DNA of 64,000 bases from Cristatella mucedo (taxonomy: Eukaryota; Bryozoa; Phylactolaemata; Cristatellidae): the NCBI GenBank assembly GCA_009760855.2, contig WPIO01000209.1:273549-337548 (forward strand), written 5' to 3'. Below the pieces are notes generated by a model. The model was not told the origin of the DNA, did no database searches, and worked only from the letters and a program-made list of their open reading frames with translations. The position numbers and the translations under genes were made by a program. Positions 49,066-61,494 of the stretch are shown here, one piece after another. Each line of letters begins with the position of its first letter. Position 1 is the first letter of the stretch.

Positions 49066-51485
49066 TCTTACTATAAAATGCACGCTAGGACCGTGCATTT
49101 GTTAGGAATATCCTATTTTCTTTTGTAGCTTTCAATAGGGTCCGTGGAAGCACTTTTGGCTAACTGGGAGTATGCAGGAATATGTTAAAAAAAACAATAT
49201 AGGCCATATGACCTAAACGGTTCACGGCGATTTTCCATCCAGTAAAGGTGTTCTGGGAATGTATTGATGAAATTCAATTTGTTTTGGCATACTTGGCTGC
49301 CAATGGTACCTGCTTCCATAATGTTGGATTGACTTCTAACGCAGACCTCCAACGGCTCATAATTACAAATCTTAGCAATACTGTGCTTTCTTTCTTTCTT
49401 TCTGGTAAATGTACTTTATTTCTTTAGCCCTTGGGGACTGTAAAATCAAGCTTGGCATCTCAGCACTGGGTCATGAGAATAAATTATTTAGGGGTGCAAC
49501 TTAGAAACCTAATTCAATTTGAGTGCATGATTGTAGTTTTTTAGGTACCAAATACTGTGAACCCATGGCAATCTAACTCCATTGTTCCGAAAAAAGACAC
49601 TATTAACAAGCACTTTCCTAAGTGCTTGTTCCAGGCAGATTTTCTAGATCTTCGTAGATCATCACTTTTGCTGTCACATCAGTTTGAGCTGGTCACTCTA
49701 AAATTAGTACGTTGTTATGTCTCATTCTTGCGAAGACGCAACCCTTTATGAAATTGTGCTCTCTATCGGCAATATCACTTTCTAATATAACACTGATCAA
49801 AAGGTAATGCATTGAAAATAAAGAGCATTAATCCAAGTGGTCATCGCTGAAACAGCACGCCTTTCCCGCAGATAAAGATTTGAGATATGCGACCAGAAGA
49901 GTTAAAACACAGTAGCTGATATCCCAGTATAAGGCAAGCTGTGAAAGAAAGTTTGGAGCTAAATTACCAATGCATAAGCAAACCAATGGAAGCACCTAGC
50001 ATGTATAAGGTCTAAAAATACAAAATCAAACTGCTGTCTGATCTCTGCATCGAATGCAACTTTTTACCGAGTGTTTTTAGCTATCCTACATGATATTACG
50101 AGTTGGCAGCTTGTCAAGCTTAATTCTTATAAATGAATTGAATGAATTTTATTCTTCAGGCATTCAAGGTTTGCAAAGTTCAATTCGAATATACCAGCTA
50201 TTGCTTTATGTATCTAAGTAAAATTTAAACAGTATATGCTGACCAGCTTGTGGAATAGTTTTCTGATTTCACATGCTTATGTTTTACTATACGTCTTGTA
50301 AAATTTTCCAACACTGTATTTTTGAAAATCAATTAAATGCATGCCTTAAGGTGTGAAACAAAGCGCAGACAGCATTTTACGTGGTGTATACACATTAGAG
50401 AAGAATTTAAATTTCAATTTTATTGTTGATCCTTGACTTTTTTGAAGACTAAATAATTTTATGTCATTAGGCTGCACATTATACATTGCTAATGTAATTT
50501 CTTAAGGTTGTTACTCCCTTAGGGCTGATTGCATAAGCTTATAATGAATGTTCCCAAAGTTGAAAATACATTGGCATACGATGTAAATACCGTTAGCTTC
50601 ATAACTTTTTATAAATGCTATTTCTGGTTTGCTTTTGGGGAAGTCATTGTTTGCCGGATCATTTTTTCATCTTTCGTTGTTTGTGAAAACCGAAAAAACG
50701 ATGGAAGCTTTACAAGTCTAATCTATTACAAGCTAAACTAAGTAAACAGTATGTGTCCTTCAGATCCGAGCAATACTTTCTGACACCTTATCCTTGCGAA
50801 TAGGATGTTTAGTAGTCTAGCTTGTTGGTTAATTTGTTAAAATGAAATTTCTTAATTTATAACTGAAATCGACAACCACATCAATATATGGCCATATAGA
50901 AATGCCTGATTGACTACACTGAATAATATGGTGTTCTCAGTAAGGAAACTCTAAATTCATATTTTGGTTTACTGATTTGAACACTGGTGAGGAAAAACTA
51001 ATTAGAGTTACTAAGCATTCGATAAAAAGCACGTGGAAAAAATAAATTTTAGTAAGTATTTGTTTTCCGAAATTTATCCAACAACAATGGTTTATTTGGC
51101 TGAGCTCTGAAAGTGGGTGACTACAATCTTTTCTTCTAAAATAAAAAAGCTAAGCCGAGGAATCTAGGCACTCCCCAAATCTATAACCAACAACGACATG
51201 TATTCACTTTCAAGTTGGATCCACTGCTGTAGTTAACCTAATTGCTCCTCACAGTCATTATATAATAATAACACAAATACTAGATGAACCAAATTTCCAC
51301 AACTGCTGACACGTTCTACATACTAGTTTTCTTAGCCTATTGGCAGCATATGTGATTGCCTGTTACATAACATGCTCCAAGCGATCAAACAAACACCAGT
51401 GAGAAACTCTAGTGCGATATCGTACATTGGCCCCGATCTTCAATTGAGTGAGTTTTTTTGGAAATATATATACTTTTTCCCTCTG
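49066..51485. other. Intronic sequence, nothing recognised
   Basis: AT-rich, with one (TTTC)n tract and only short open frames. It lies inside the predicted last intron. Confidence 0.5.
49384..49405. repeat. (TTTC)n tract
   Basis: CTTTCTTTCTTTCTTTCTGG, a short simple repeat. Confidence 0.8.
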
Positions 51486-51489
51486 CCTC

Positions 51490-52080
51490 TACGTGATCGT
51501 AAGAGCGGTGTAGCATGTTTTTTCTATGAGGATGATGCTGAGTGGTAGGTTTGCTTTAACCACCTTATAAGCCCTTCCGAATCGTCGAATTCTCTTTGCT
51601 CTCTGACCAAATTTATTGTGGACATCCGCATTAGGAAAGCGAATAACTTTTTTAAATTAAACGACGATAAAAACCAACTTACTAGTTAGGTGTAAATTGA
51701 GTGTAAAAAATTATCTCTTGACATTCATTGTGTCAGCATATCTCTTGTTTTACTTTCGTGAAAAAGCCCATTTGTTCAAAAGTGGCATTTCACTAGACGA
51801 TCACCTATGCTTTAGAGTCAATCCAGCTTACTTTCAACTAAAAATATTAGCTAATATAATGGATTTCATAGTCACACGTAATGCATCCAATTTGGTGCAA
51901 GCATTCTAGACATCCAGCCCTCAGTTCAGTAAGTCATTGATTTTTACTAGCCTACCGGCCTGTCCAATCAAGCACTTACTGAAATCACAAACCTCTGCCA
52001 TTAGTGTCTTCTGCAGTAAGTGTTACATTTGCCGTTTCAAATTCACATGTGCTGTTTAAAAACTAGTCAGTGCATCGAAC
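51490..52080 (+). mobile_element. L2-type RT fragment
   Basis: Sense pieces ACFFYEDDAEW (a decayed YADD region), SSNSLCSLTKFIVDIR and FFKLNDDKNQL match the young L2 at SNSLNSLAACIDDIR and FLKLNDDKTNL. GISLDDHLCFRVNPAYFQLK matches DLSLDDHISSTVKSAYFQL. Confidence 0.75.
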
Positions 52081-52539
52081 TTTAGTTTAGATCACTTAAC
52101 TTAAGGTCCTTCATTATTTAGCAGATTAAACCTACCAGAATGCCTGTTCCACCAATCTAGGCAGCCTAACATTGTCTTTTCGACTGTTTGTCATACAAAT
52201 CTCAAATCCGTCGGTGACTGAACCTCTAGTATCTATCTTACTACAGTTTAGTAGCCATTTCGCAATGACGGTAAAACATCCCCTGACGTTTTGACATGTT
52301 TGAGAGGCTAATAATGGAACTCGTACAGGGTGAATGCATTTTCCTCGTGCTTTGTCTCGTGTCAGCTTTCTCGGGACGACAGTGGAAGTGCTACCTCCAC
52401 CCATATTATGCAAGTTTATGCTGTGCAATTTTAAAATAATTCTTGTGTCATTTCCTCAGAGTCTGAAGTCCTCCCTTATCTCGTATTTTTCGTACATTAT
52501 CTCATTTTTATTATGAGTGCCATTAATTGATCTTTCCTT

Positions 52540-52700
52540 ATAATTAGCGATTTCAACAGCGATAATACTGACTAAATTAGCACCTTCAGCAGTAAATTGT
52601 GTTCCCTGACTGACTCATTCTCTCTTGCGGCTCATGTGCATCACCAAACTTAAACCGATGGTCATGCCGTCGTTGGCCCTTTCCTGGATCTTTTCATGGG
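52540..52700 (+). mobile_element. LINE endonuclease C-terminal fragment
   Basis: The sense reading has DFNSDNTD, then LCSLTDSFSLAAHVHHQT and TDGHAVVGPFLDLFM. It resembles the end of the APE-type endonuclease of non-LTR elements (GDFN...QHVxxPTHxxGHTLDLVI). Confidence 0.5.
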
Positions 52701-52704
52701 TAGG

Positions 52705-52925
52705 GATAAGAATAACAATGCACTGGATAAGTGCCCTCAGAACTCAATCTCTTTCTAGGCGCTTTACATTTGCTGCAAAAGGAAACGCTATTAAATGGTG
52801 ATCATCATGATGTATCATGCTTGATAAAAAATATGAATAACGTGATTAGTGGTAACATGTTCAGCATGAGCATGCAAGTGTGGTTAGTGACAGCATGCGC
52901 AGTATCAGTATGCATGAGATGACTG
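52705..52925 (-). mobile_element. L2 3' UTR fragment
   Basis: AACAATGCACTGGATAAGTG and TCTAGGCGCTTTACATTTGC are the reversed L2 tail as in 33470-33570. The UTR with GCATGCAAGTGTGGTTAGTG follows, to about 52925. Confidence 0.75.
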
Positions 52926-53384
52926 TCCCTCCCACACTGCTCTGTTGTCTGAGCAATTACTATTTCAGATCAAAGCTTTTTCTAGTTTACTCTTACTTTT
53001 GCCACTTATGGAAAAAATATTTTGAGTTAAAGCCAGAGCTTTTTGTTAAATTGAAAACTAATGTACTAGTATTCTGACTCAAGGAGATTTATAGGAAGTT
53101 CAGGATTTGCTGATACATTTTTAAGGATTTTAATCCCTGAATAAGTAAGGCTTAGCCGAAAGGTTTTTAATCTTTTCACTGGGAATATTCTGCACGTTTT
53201 TTATACGGCCACATACAAATAAAGCAACTGTGAAAATCTAACGTGCTGCCTTGTTTAAGAAGTTATCTGAGGTTTCAGATATGGCTACATTAACTACATC
53301 AAATAAAAATGGGGATCCTTTTCGGCATACAGACAACGTTGTATGCATTGAGCGTGATGGACATAATAACTCTATGTAACACTC

Positions 53385-53535
53385 ATATTGTCTTAGCTGG
53401 TTTGTTCAAGCGGTTAAGGTGCCCGCCCAGACCAAGGTCTAGCTGAGGTCGTGGGCTCGAGCCTAGAGGCATATGTGAAGCACCTGAATAGTTACTAAGT
53501 TCTCTAAGGGTGCTATACCAATGAATTATCATTTT
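53385..53535 (+). mobile_element. tRNA-derived SINE, family A, independent copy
   Basis: This is the best-preserved family A copy and lies outside the array. TGGTTTGTTCAAGCGGTTAA gives the A-box region, GGTCGTGGGCTCGAGCC gives a B-box-like sequence, and the 3' end is AGGGTGCTATACCAATGAAT. Confidence 0.7.
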
Positions 53536-53539
53536 TATT

Positions 53540-54175
53540 GGCTTTATGGGATTGCAATACAGAAAAAAGTAATTAGTTTATGGATTTTTAATATCTAACA
53601 TATTTTAAGTTTTCAATTTATTGTTGGTGAGTCTAGCTTTTTCTCATTTATATAGATTATATTATGTTGAATGAACATTGGATGTGAAGCTGCTCAATTT
53701 CTCTAAAGCATTAACATTAACGAGCAGCGAATATCAATCCCTTAATGATCAAGCATTCAGCTAGTTTGAACGGAATTCAAACGCGTCTCACAGATTGTTA
53801 AAGATAATCCTGGAAACAATTGTACTTCTTGTTTACTTCCAGGCTAACAGTGATTTTTTCGTAATGGTTTTCCTGCTACTTTTCGCTAACGTAAATAGCA
53901 TGGAGAACTAGAGTTATGTTCGAAACGTACAGTGTTCATTCGTTTATAAAAAATATTATTTATTATTTATTGATATTAGGTTTATTAAAAAAAGATTACA
54001 TTTAATTTAATTTAATAAAAATAATTTAAATTAAAAGAAGATAAAAAAAATTAAAATATTTATTGTTGTGATAGTCCTCTGTTTTTTCTTAAAATTGAGC
54101 TCCAAGGAACAAATCATGTTCCACTTCCTACCCTGCGGGTTTCACTGACATAAAACAAACATCAAGCATCTGTGT
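53540..54175. other. Intronic sequence, nothing recognised
   Basis: It includes a very A/T-rich patch near 53950-54060 with TTTAATTTAATTTAAT-like runs. Confidence 0.5.
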
Positions 54176-54179
54176 TCTG

Positions 54180-55530
54180 ATTTAAAGACTGCGTCATGGC
54201 TAGCAATGAATGGCAATGGCTCCGGTTCTCTCCCAATTGTAAACCACCACGGAGTATTAAGGAGAATGGACACAGATCATCCGACGAACCTCTTAAGTAT
54301 GGCATATATCTTGGCTGTGTTTGGTCCCATTCTTTTCGTGGTTAAAACCGTGCTCTAGCTGATGTAATAGCCAGGTTCAATCTAGGCAAAGTAATTGTAT
54401 GCAAATGATTCTCAATTATGCGTTGCTCGGATGCAACCAGCCCCCAGCACTCAGAATTCTCATACGCATAATTTGATGGCATTCCCACTCGGATGGCTGG
54501 AGATTATGTTGTATTTAATGAGGATACAATATACTTTCTAATTATGGGAAAACCAAATGCGATGCAGTAATTATAATGTATAACCGTCACAAGCGGCTCC
54601 GACTGCATGTCTCCGTTTTTATGTGCAATATATCTAGGTCTTCTGTTCCAGATTGAACTTTTAATGGACTACACAATCCACTATAAAATTAAGTCAGCCT
54701 ACTTTCAGCTACATAAGATAGCAAAATGCGGGTTTTTCGGGCTGGGATGCCGCATCTAAAATGGGCAATGCATTCAAGAAATCTCTACTGGTCTCCTGTA
54801 ACTCGCCGTGGCTAGACTAACTACCTGTGCAATCGGGCACTGAAAGCTATTACAAGATTCTTCAGTGCGAATTTTCTGTCGTAATAGTGGCAGCTGCCAC
54901 ATCACACCACTTCTCGCCAACCTGCACTGGCTCCCAGTCACGTAAGGCATCACGACTTTAAGGTTTTGTCACTCACTTGTAGGTCCTGCTTCTTTCTTTT
55001 GCTCCAGCCTACCAATAAGATCCACTCCAACACCAGGATAAGCATTGTACAGCTTACCAATCGGATCGACTACCCCACCAAGATAAGCATCGTACTGCCT
55101 ACCAATCAGATCTAATCCCAACCAGGATCAGCATCGTACCACCCGCTTTTGTTTTACCCATACTTCATACAAATGTCAAATCCTATTCAGATCTTGCCTT
55201 CAGTTCATATGCTTCCCAAAGTCTGAAACTCACTTCCGACTTGCATCATGACATCTCCTTACTTTTCCACATCTAAAAAGAAACTAAAACCGCATCTATT
55301 TGTCAATACATTTAGTGGGTTACTATGATTCGTTCTCTATGTGAGTATGCCTGCTGACACCATGCATGCTGCCACCAACCTGTGCATAGTACCTGTAGCC
55401 ATGCTGTGCTAGTTTTTCATTGAGCTTGCTAATTCTAACCATTCGATCATGCTTCCTCTACAAGAAGTGTAAAGTACCTAGATAGAGACTGAGTTGTTTG
55501 AAGATGCTATAAAAAAGGTATTCTACCATT
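54180..55530 (+). mobile_element. Degenerate L2-type LINE, RT to 3' end
   Basis: The sense strand parallels the young L2 from the ALQWFRSYLSGRL region (54210) through a decayed VPQGS, LADVIA (54355) and ADD region to an HITPLLANLHWLPV-like stretch near 54900. A NSLPTCIMTSPYFSTSKKKL-like end lies near 55235. The 3' UTR ends near 55530 (AGTACCTAGATAGAGACTGAG). No frame is intact. Confidence 0.75.
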
Positions 55531-55534
55531 AATA

Positions 55535-56048
55535 TTGATCCTTTAGTTTTATTTATGGAAATCCCTAAACAAAGTCGCTGCTTATTCAATGTCTCTTAAT
55601 AAATAACCTAAAATGTAATACCATACAATATCTAATAAATCTAGTTCTCAAACTTTGCAAAGAAACAGTAAAGCGATTAGATAACAGTGATAGTTGGCTC
55701 GTAGATAGTCCTAGAACTAGCTAACGTGAATCAGGATCATGACACTAAACGATTGTCGATTCAGACACATATTGAAGCTGGATCTCATGTGAAACGTTAA
55801 TTTCGTTATTCCCTTTTAGCAGTTTAAGTCAAATACCTTGGAAGGCCAGTACTCCTTTAAATTAAAAGCCAAAAATGGATTAACATATCTGAGATAATTA
55901 TTGTTAATTTTCCACTCAATAATTCATTAAACAATCAAAATATCCTGTTCGACTGTTTCGTAGTTTTATCCTATACACGTTGCAATTATAAATCGTATTT
56001 GGCCTTTTAAAGACAACATGTCAACGTTTATATAATTTGTACGTGTAG
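55535..56048 (+). other. Intron before the cytoplasmic exon
   Basis: No repeat family recognised. It ends in the acceptor at 56048. Confidence 0.5.
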
Positions 56049-56182
56049 ACGTTCGTGCGAGTGGGCCATCAGCACCCAATACAGTAACGATGGAACTATC
56101 TGGTTACGAAACTTTGAGATTGGCGGCTGTGCCAGGCGATGGAGATAATATATACTCATGCATCACGAGTAAGCTCAATTGA
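56049..56182 (+). CDS. Cytoplasmic tail exon with ITAM-like tyrosine motifs, probable 3' end of the receptor
   Basis: The acceptor TATAATTTGTACGTGTAG ends at 56048. The exon begins in phase 1 and joins the transmembrane exon as RKCYKKT-DVRASGPSAP. It continues NTVTMELSGYETLRLAA and VPGDGDNIYSCITSKLN to a TGA at 56180-56182. Two motifs, YETL and YSCI, are separated by twelve residues, which is the upper limit of the ITAM pattern YxxL/I-x6-12-YxxL/I. SGYETL also fits the ITIM pattern (I/V/L/S)xYxx(L/I/V), and YETL could be a YxxPhi sorting signal. A GTAAGC donor at 56169 would end the exon in phase 1 after 120 nt, before the stop, so further exons are possible. What is seen: the open frame, acceptor and motifs. 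What is inferred: that it belongs to this gene, and that it signals. It lies 12.4 kb from the membrane exon. Confidence 0.6.
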
Positions 56183-56299
56183 ACAAATTGTTGAGCTTCA
56201 TTGGAGTACAAACTACCCTTTGCTGCACACCCAATTTTATCATTAGCTGGCAGCCCCTTTTGCAATTTCAAATGTTGTTTGCATTCACCGAACTTGCAG

Positions 56300-56404
56300 T
56301 GTTGCATTATAAAGGTAATAAGCTAATATTGAAGTGTATACAGCCTGAAATTAAAATAATTAATATAATTGTTTTTTAAAGGCTATTTACTTGCTAGTAT
56401 TTAA
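56300..56404 (+). other. Possible alternative 3' microexon and terminal exon of the receptor
   Basis: If the tail exon is spliced at the GTAAGC at 56169, two downstream pieces continue in phase 1. The first is a 15-nt candidate microexon at 56300-56314, between TTGCAG and GTAATA, reading MLHYK. The second begins at 56382 after GTTTTTTAAAG and reads GYLLASI before TAA at 56402. Both are very short, so this is speculative. The phase-0 frame through the second piece is open for about 65 codons to 56585 but does not match phase 1. Confidence 0.2.
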
Positions 56405-57169
56405 AAGACACAACCCGGAAGGATTATTGCTGAATACAACTTCACAAAAAATTTCCTTTCGGACAACTGAACAAATTCCAGCGTATCCACCAAATGCCTA
56501 CATTTTCATAAATATTCAGTTGGGATTTAGGGAAAATTACAACCTTAAGACTTCTTACCCTCTCACGAGTATTTACCTGCTATAAAGCAGTAGGAGAGGT
56601 AATATAAAAGTATCTTAAATCTATTAAAATTGCGGCTGTATGTGAAGCAGCTCCTGCGATCATGATCGATGGTTTATTTGGACGATAAGTCTCTGCTTCC
56701 CCTTTAGGTAGTTCATTTCAATCCTATTCCTTACAAGTCGCGCTTGAATAATGTAGTTTAAAAGAAAGCCAGTATCCCAACAATGTTCCCTGAGGTCTAA
56801 TGTCTTCTCAGTGACAAAGAGCACAGATAACGTGATATATTAGGCACAAATTAAAACCACGGACCATTAGACTGACTGCAACAGAGTTGCATGCGAGTTC
56901 AACAGCAGCCATGGCTTACACACACTGCCGATTGACCCAGAGCTAAAACCAGCTGACATGTCAAGGACAAATCAGAACACTCAGTTTCTTTGGTTGTGGC
57001 TTTTGCTTTTACATGGCCTGGACCTTCGATTACAGCTGAGGTGATCGTCCCTATTGTAATATAATAACAGCCAAAGATAGTTATTGGTCATTATCTTACT
57101 TGTTTTCTAATTCACCTTTGTGTTTCTGTTGTAGAGCAAACTGACATTTAGTGATTTTCATCTGTTCTA

Positions 57170-57480
57170 ATCTGTTTTTATGATCGAGCCTTCCACCTCC
57201 TTGCAAGTAACATGTCTCTCTCGTTTTTTTATACGTTATTTTTACGAAAAAATCACATCTTTTGAGTCTTACCAAATTCAGATAAATTTTCCGATTATTT
57301 TACCATTGGCTCAGTACAAACCTTTCTCTAATGTATGCTGCTTTTCTAAGCTTTGTTTCGCTCAAATTATTCAGCTCGAGTCAGTAGCCAGAGGTCAAGA
57401 GCAGTCAGTCTTTACTCAAAGATGAAAGTTGTTTGACTTAATTAATTAGGCTCCTGCAGTTCGTGAACCCTCTGAAACCG
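57170..57480 (+). mobile_element. Possible LINE ORF2 linker remnant
   Basis: The open stretch contains CLSRFFIRYFYEKITSF, which resembles the LSNRFxxFFxxKIxxIR motif between endonuclease and RT in Jockey-superfamily LINEs. No flanking RT is recognisable. Confidence 0.35.
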
Positions 57481-57889
57481 GACTTGCCTTTCTAAGCTAT
57501 ACAATTGCCACGTCTTACTACTTCTCTAAAATCTTCACTACTTTTAAAAAATTCTGCCTGCCACTGCTTCTTTCTGACTTGCTCCTTTCGTAGAAAAGCT
57601 GAACATTGACTGTATGTATCTGCCATCATCCTTAGGTCTCCAAACTTTCCGGCTCCAGAGCATCTATCCGGGTTCTCGAAATGCAGACTTACATAGATCC
57701 GCTTCTCCGACTTGAATTGTAAGACCTTACCAAATACTAACCTAAATTTTTTTCAAAATTTCCCTTTGTGTATAGTTATATTGTTATAGTTACTTAAGTG
57801 TATAGTATCGTAAAGTCTGGATTAACGTCACTAACCTCCTGACATTGGGGAAGAATAAAAAATCTTACCTCACCGTACAGAATTTAGTG

Positions 57890-58060
57890 AGCAGTCATGG
57901 CACACTAGGTAATTCGGTTGCTTTCTCGACCTCGGTCCAGAGGTCGTGGGTTCGATTCCTGCTTTGGTCGATCCTTTATCGCCACTACAATTGCCGGGGA
58001 TAACCGTAGAAGCTCTTCAGTTGCTATACAAAAAGAGGCTATTGAGTCAATAAGGATTTA
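57890..58060 (+). mobile_element. tRNA-derived SINE, family B
   Basis: GCAGTCATGGCACACTAGGT, then GGTCGTGGGTTCGATTCCTG (a perfect-looking B-box), then ATAACCGTAGAAGCTCTTCA and GCTATACAAAAAGAGGCTAT. Confidence 0.75.
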
Positions 58061-58261
58061 CTTTATTTAATTCCAGGATCCTAGCGATGTTTCTTTTGCA
58101 TTTTTCTTAATACCGGCACTAACCATGTTATCACAATCCATATAATGAGTATTCAAATACTGTATGTTACCAAACGATATTTGGTTTTGCTGGGTCTAAA
58201 ATATACGAAAAGTGACTTAAGTTGTGCTTGATAAATGCATATTTATATTAATTAGCATTAT

Positions 58262-58315
58262 ATGCATTAGCAGACTTATGCCGGCTGAGTGAAATGGTTA
58301 AGGCGGGACACTGTT
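58262..58315 (+). mobile_element. Possible SINE head fragment
   Basis: GCCGGCTGAGTGAAATGGTT followed by AAGGC resembles a tRNA A-box region. No B-box follows, so only a short head piece remains. Confidence 0.3.
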
Positions 58316-58319
58316 ATTT

Positions 58320-61300
58320 TTGAATTATTTATAAAATGCACGTCACTCAACCCGATACAGTGATTATCTTGCAAGGAGCTTGAAATAACCTGAAGGAAGA
58401 TTGTAGCATCTCCTAGTGCTACTAAGGAGAGAAATTATCCGTATGCAGCATTGGTATTGATGGATCAAATGGATTTCGATAATCATTTATAATTAAATAT
58501 TGAATTTTACCCCGATCACTTTAACCGGAGCCGCAATCAGCATAGTTGCTACTTTTTGATGCCGTTTGAGTTACCAGCTCTTGAGATCTCTGCATAACGA
58601 CCTAGTGGTAGATAAACTTCTACAGAAACTTCAAATAAGTATAGATTCACCGCTTTCAGTGCAGAAAATGTCGTAATCCCGATAATACTTTACAATAGTT
58701 AATTATGTGTACGCAAATGTAATGTACTCACTAGGATAAAGTTACTCAGGAGACTTGAGAGGTAGCTTGCACTGAAATGGAAGGTAAGCGAAGCATAGCA
58801 TTAATACCAAAATACCAGCAATCAGGCGTGCAGGAAAATTTGAGCAAAACTAGTCGTTCTCCACAGAGAACTTATCGCACAAAATTGCTGATGCTAGTAC
58901 TAGCCATGTGCGGGTCCCTTGCTTCAGCTCGAGGAACTGTAGGACTGATTTAGAAGAAATTTCAAATAGTAATTTATGTTGGATGCTTGGATGCAGGATT
59001 CTTCAAATACATTCGATATTAAGCTAGCCTCAAGGCAATAGTATCTCCCTCAGAATTGCCCGACTTAATAAAATGCAACGCCACTTATATGATTTCATAC
59101 TATCGACTGTTGGTACTGAGATCTTCCTACTTCAGCTGCACAAAGAGTCGGCCAATTGCTATTGGGCCAGAAGTAATGTCATTGTGAACATGTGATATCT
59201 ACAAGTAACGGTATGATAGAAGATGACTTTGCAAGATAATTGTGAAGCGGGTATATTACCCCACTATGTGCTTCTTAAAGCACGTTGCAAACAGTGTTTC
59301 AGTATGTGCAATTTTCCTTTGTTTGTTTTCCATTGAGAAGGCGAGGGCATGAGTAGACAGATACTGGAGCAAAGGCGGCTAAATAAAAACTTAATGCTCT
59401 GTCCTTTTGCAAGCATCAGTTGTCAAAATCAAGCTTCGTCTGTTTGTCTTTTGACGTCAACGTTGCTAAAACAGCCGCTTAATCAAATTATGTTTCATCC
59501 TATTTAACTGTATATATTATGCCAATAGCACTATTTTTGCCCTTCTATACAGTTAATGAATTTTGTGTGGTAACCGATTCAAAACCAAATTACTGCAGTC
59601 TGATTATGTGGAACCAAAGAAGTTAGGATTTTAGAAGGAAACCTTCACATCAATTCTCTAATATTAAAAATTAATTGAGTGATGTGGCTCACCTTAGAGG
59701 CAATTACTATATTGAATATTTTAAACTACCGATAGTTATCCCCATACAAGTCAAATTCTATTAACTGGTGGAGATTGTTCGACAACGTTCCTAAATTAGG
59801 GGAAACCGAATTACCTTTAACCCTAAAATACATTAAGCTTGCGAATGAGTGAAAGTATCCTTACCTTGGACCAAAATTGCTTGCGATTTGGCTAAGTCTA
59901 ACATAAACTTGCAGTGAACAAGCCATGCTGAATCTCTACAGATGACTTGTCTACTGAGTGCCATGTAACTTTCGCAAGACAATAATGTTACATGATCGTA
60001 AAAGAGCAGTCAAACACGTGCCAGAGACTATTTGGCCAGACCTACCGTAGTTTGAGATCTAGGAAAACTCTGCAGAATAATTACCAATTATTTCTTATAT
60101 TTTCGTCAAGTTCTATAAGGAAATGCGAATAACATGGAGTCTGCTGGCAGAATATTGAGGAGGACTAATGCTATGAAGGTACCTTAAACTGTCTGTGCAG
60201 AAAATATTTCTAAAGCTCTTCAGAAAGCCAAAATACAATATTTAATATTCCTTCCGATTATAAGTATAAGGTTTAAGCTACTAGTAGATAGCAAACAAAA
60301 TTTGAGGAAAAAATCTCATTTCAAACATTCCTTCGACAGCATTGGCTGGAAATTTGGAAGACATGTTCAAATGAGAGCTATTTAGTATATGAATGCATAA
60401 ATTCAGTTCCAACTGTAGTCTACATCTTTTTAGGAACTAATCATCTAACTATTTTAAGGCCTCCATAGGAAGGAACAACTATGTACGTGGCCCTGATTTT
60501 GCGACATTCCATCCCCCTGACTCAATCAACCACAGCTGCATAAATAAAGCTGTTAAATCAGCTTAATGATAAAAAAATGAATATGACTCGTGATGCTTGT
60601 CCAGGTAACATGCCTCGAGTATTCACTGATAATTTAGGCAGTAATTATATGAAAAAGATATCGTATCTTTATTTTAATCAATGTTCGCCGTGCATTACCA
60701 CTTTCATGTGACAATCCCAATTTTAAATACACAATATTAAATGAGACTTGAAAATTTACGCCAAACTATTTACCTCTACCAAATACTGAGAACAGATGTC
60801 TCTCATTAAATTATTGACTGCAAAAGAAATCCGAGTACCAATATGGTAAAGTAAAAATTTTTCAAGACAATTTAGGCCACTTCACCCACCATTAGTAAAA
60901 AGCGAATTACTTTCAGGAGACAATCGTAATATTTTATTTGTGTTTTAATATTTTGAAAGTGAATTATCTAATTGATAAGCAAATGTAAACGACATCAATT
61001 GGCTGTTAGTGCATCACCATCATTGCAAAGTATAAGTAAAGTGCCTTTCTTATATTAATCTTCTTAAGTTAAACTTGTAAGTACCTATGTAAAAATATAA
61101 TAGGCTCCGACAGTGGCCTACTTAGAAAATATCTGTCACAATTTTACATTCACTTGCACATCCGAGTTATTACACAATGATAAGAAATGATGTAGAGAGA
61201 ACCGCTTGCTAAAGCAATTATGATTCAAATTGTTGATTTTTTTCAGAATAATGAGAGAGAATGAGACTGCAAACTTTAAAAGAATATTTCTGGGCCCGAA

Positions 61301-61490
61301 CATCAAAGCGAAAACAAAGAAGAATGCTGTAAATGGCATTCAGTGAAAGCGCTTACTTTTAAAAGATTAAAATTGGCTGTATTTTTCATTACAACGTGTC
61401 TCTGTGGATAAGGTAATTTGCATGCACAGGAAGTTCATGCGGCCTATTGCAATAAAATAGTATAATTCATATATATGTGATTCATTTATC
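58320..61490. other. AT-rich sequence, nothing recognised
   Basis: About 3 kb with no LINE motif, SINE box, simple repeat or sizable open frame. It may be intergenic DNA downstream of the receptor. Confidence 0.5.
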
Positions 61491-61494
61491 CATT

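Noticed and set aside
56391-56585. 64-codon + frame as a further tyrosine-rich tail exon
   Set aside because: It is in phase 0 from the only nearby acceptor, whereas the upstream exons end in phase 1. The tyrosines alone do not justify calling it.
57935-57965. tRNA gene suggested by a good B-box
   Set aside because: The cloverleaf is incomplete and the sequence continues into the SINE B body; a SINE head, not a tRNA gene.
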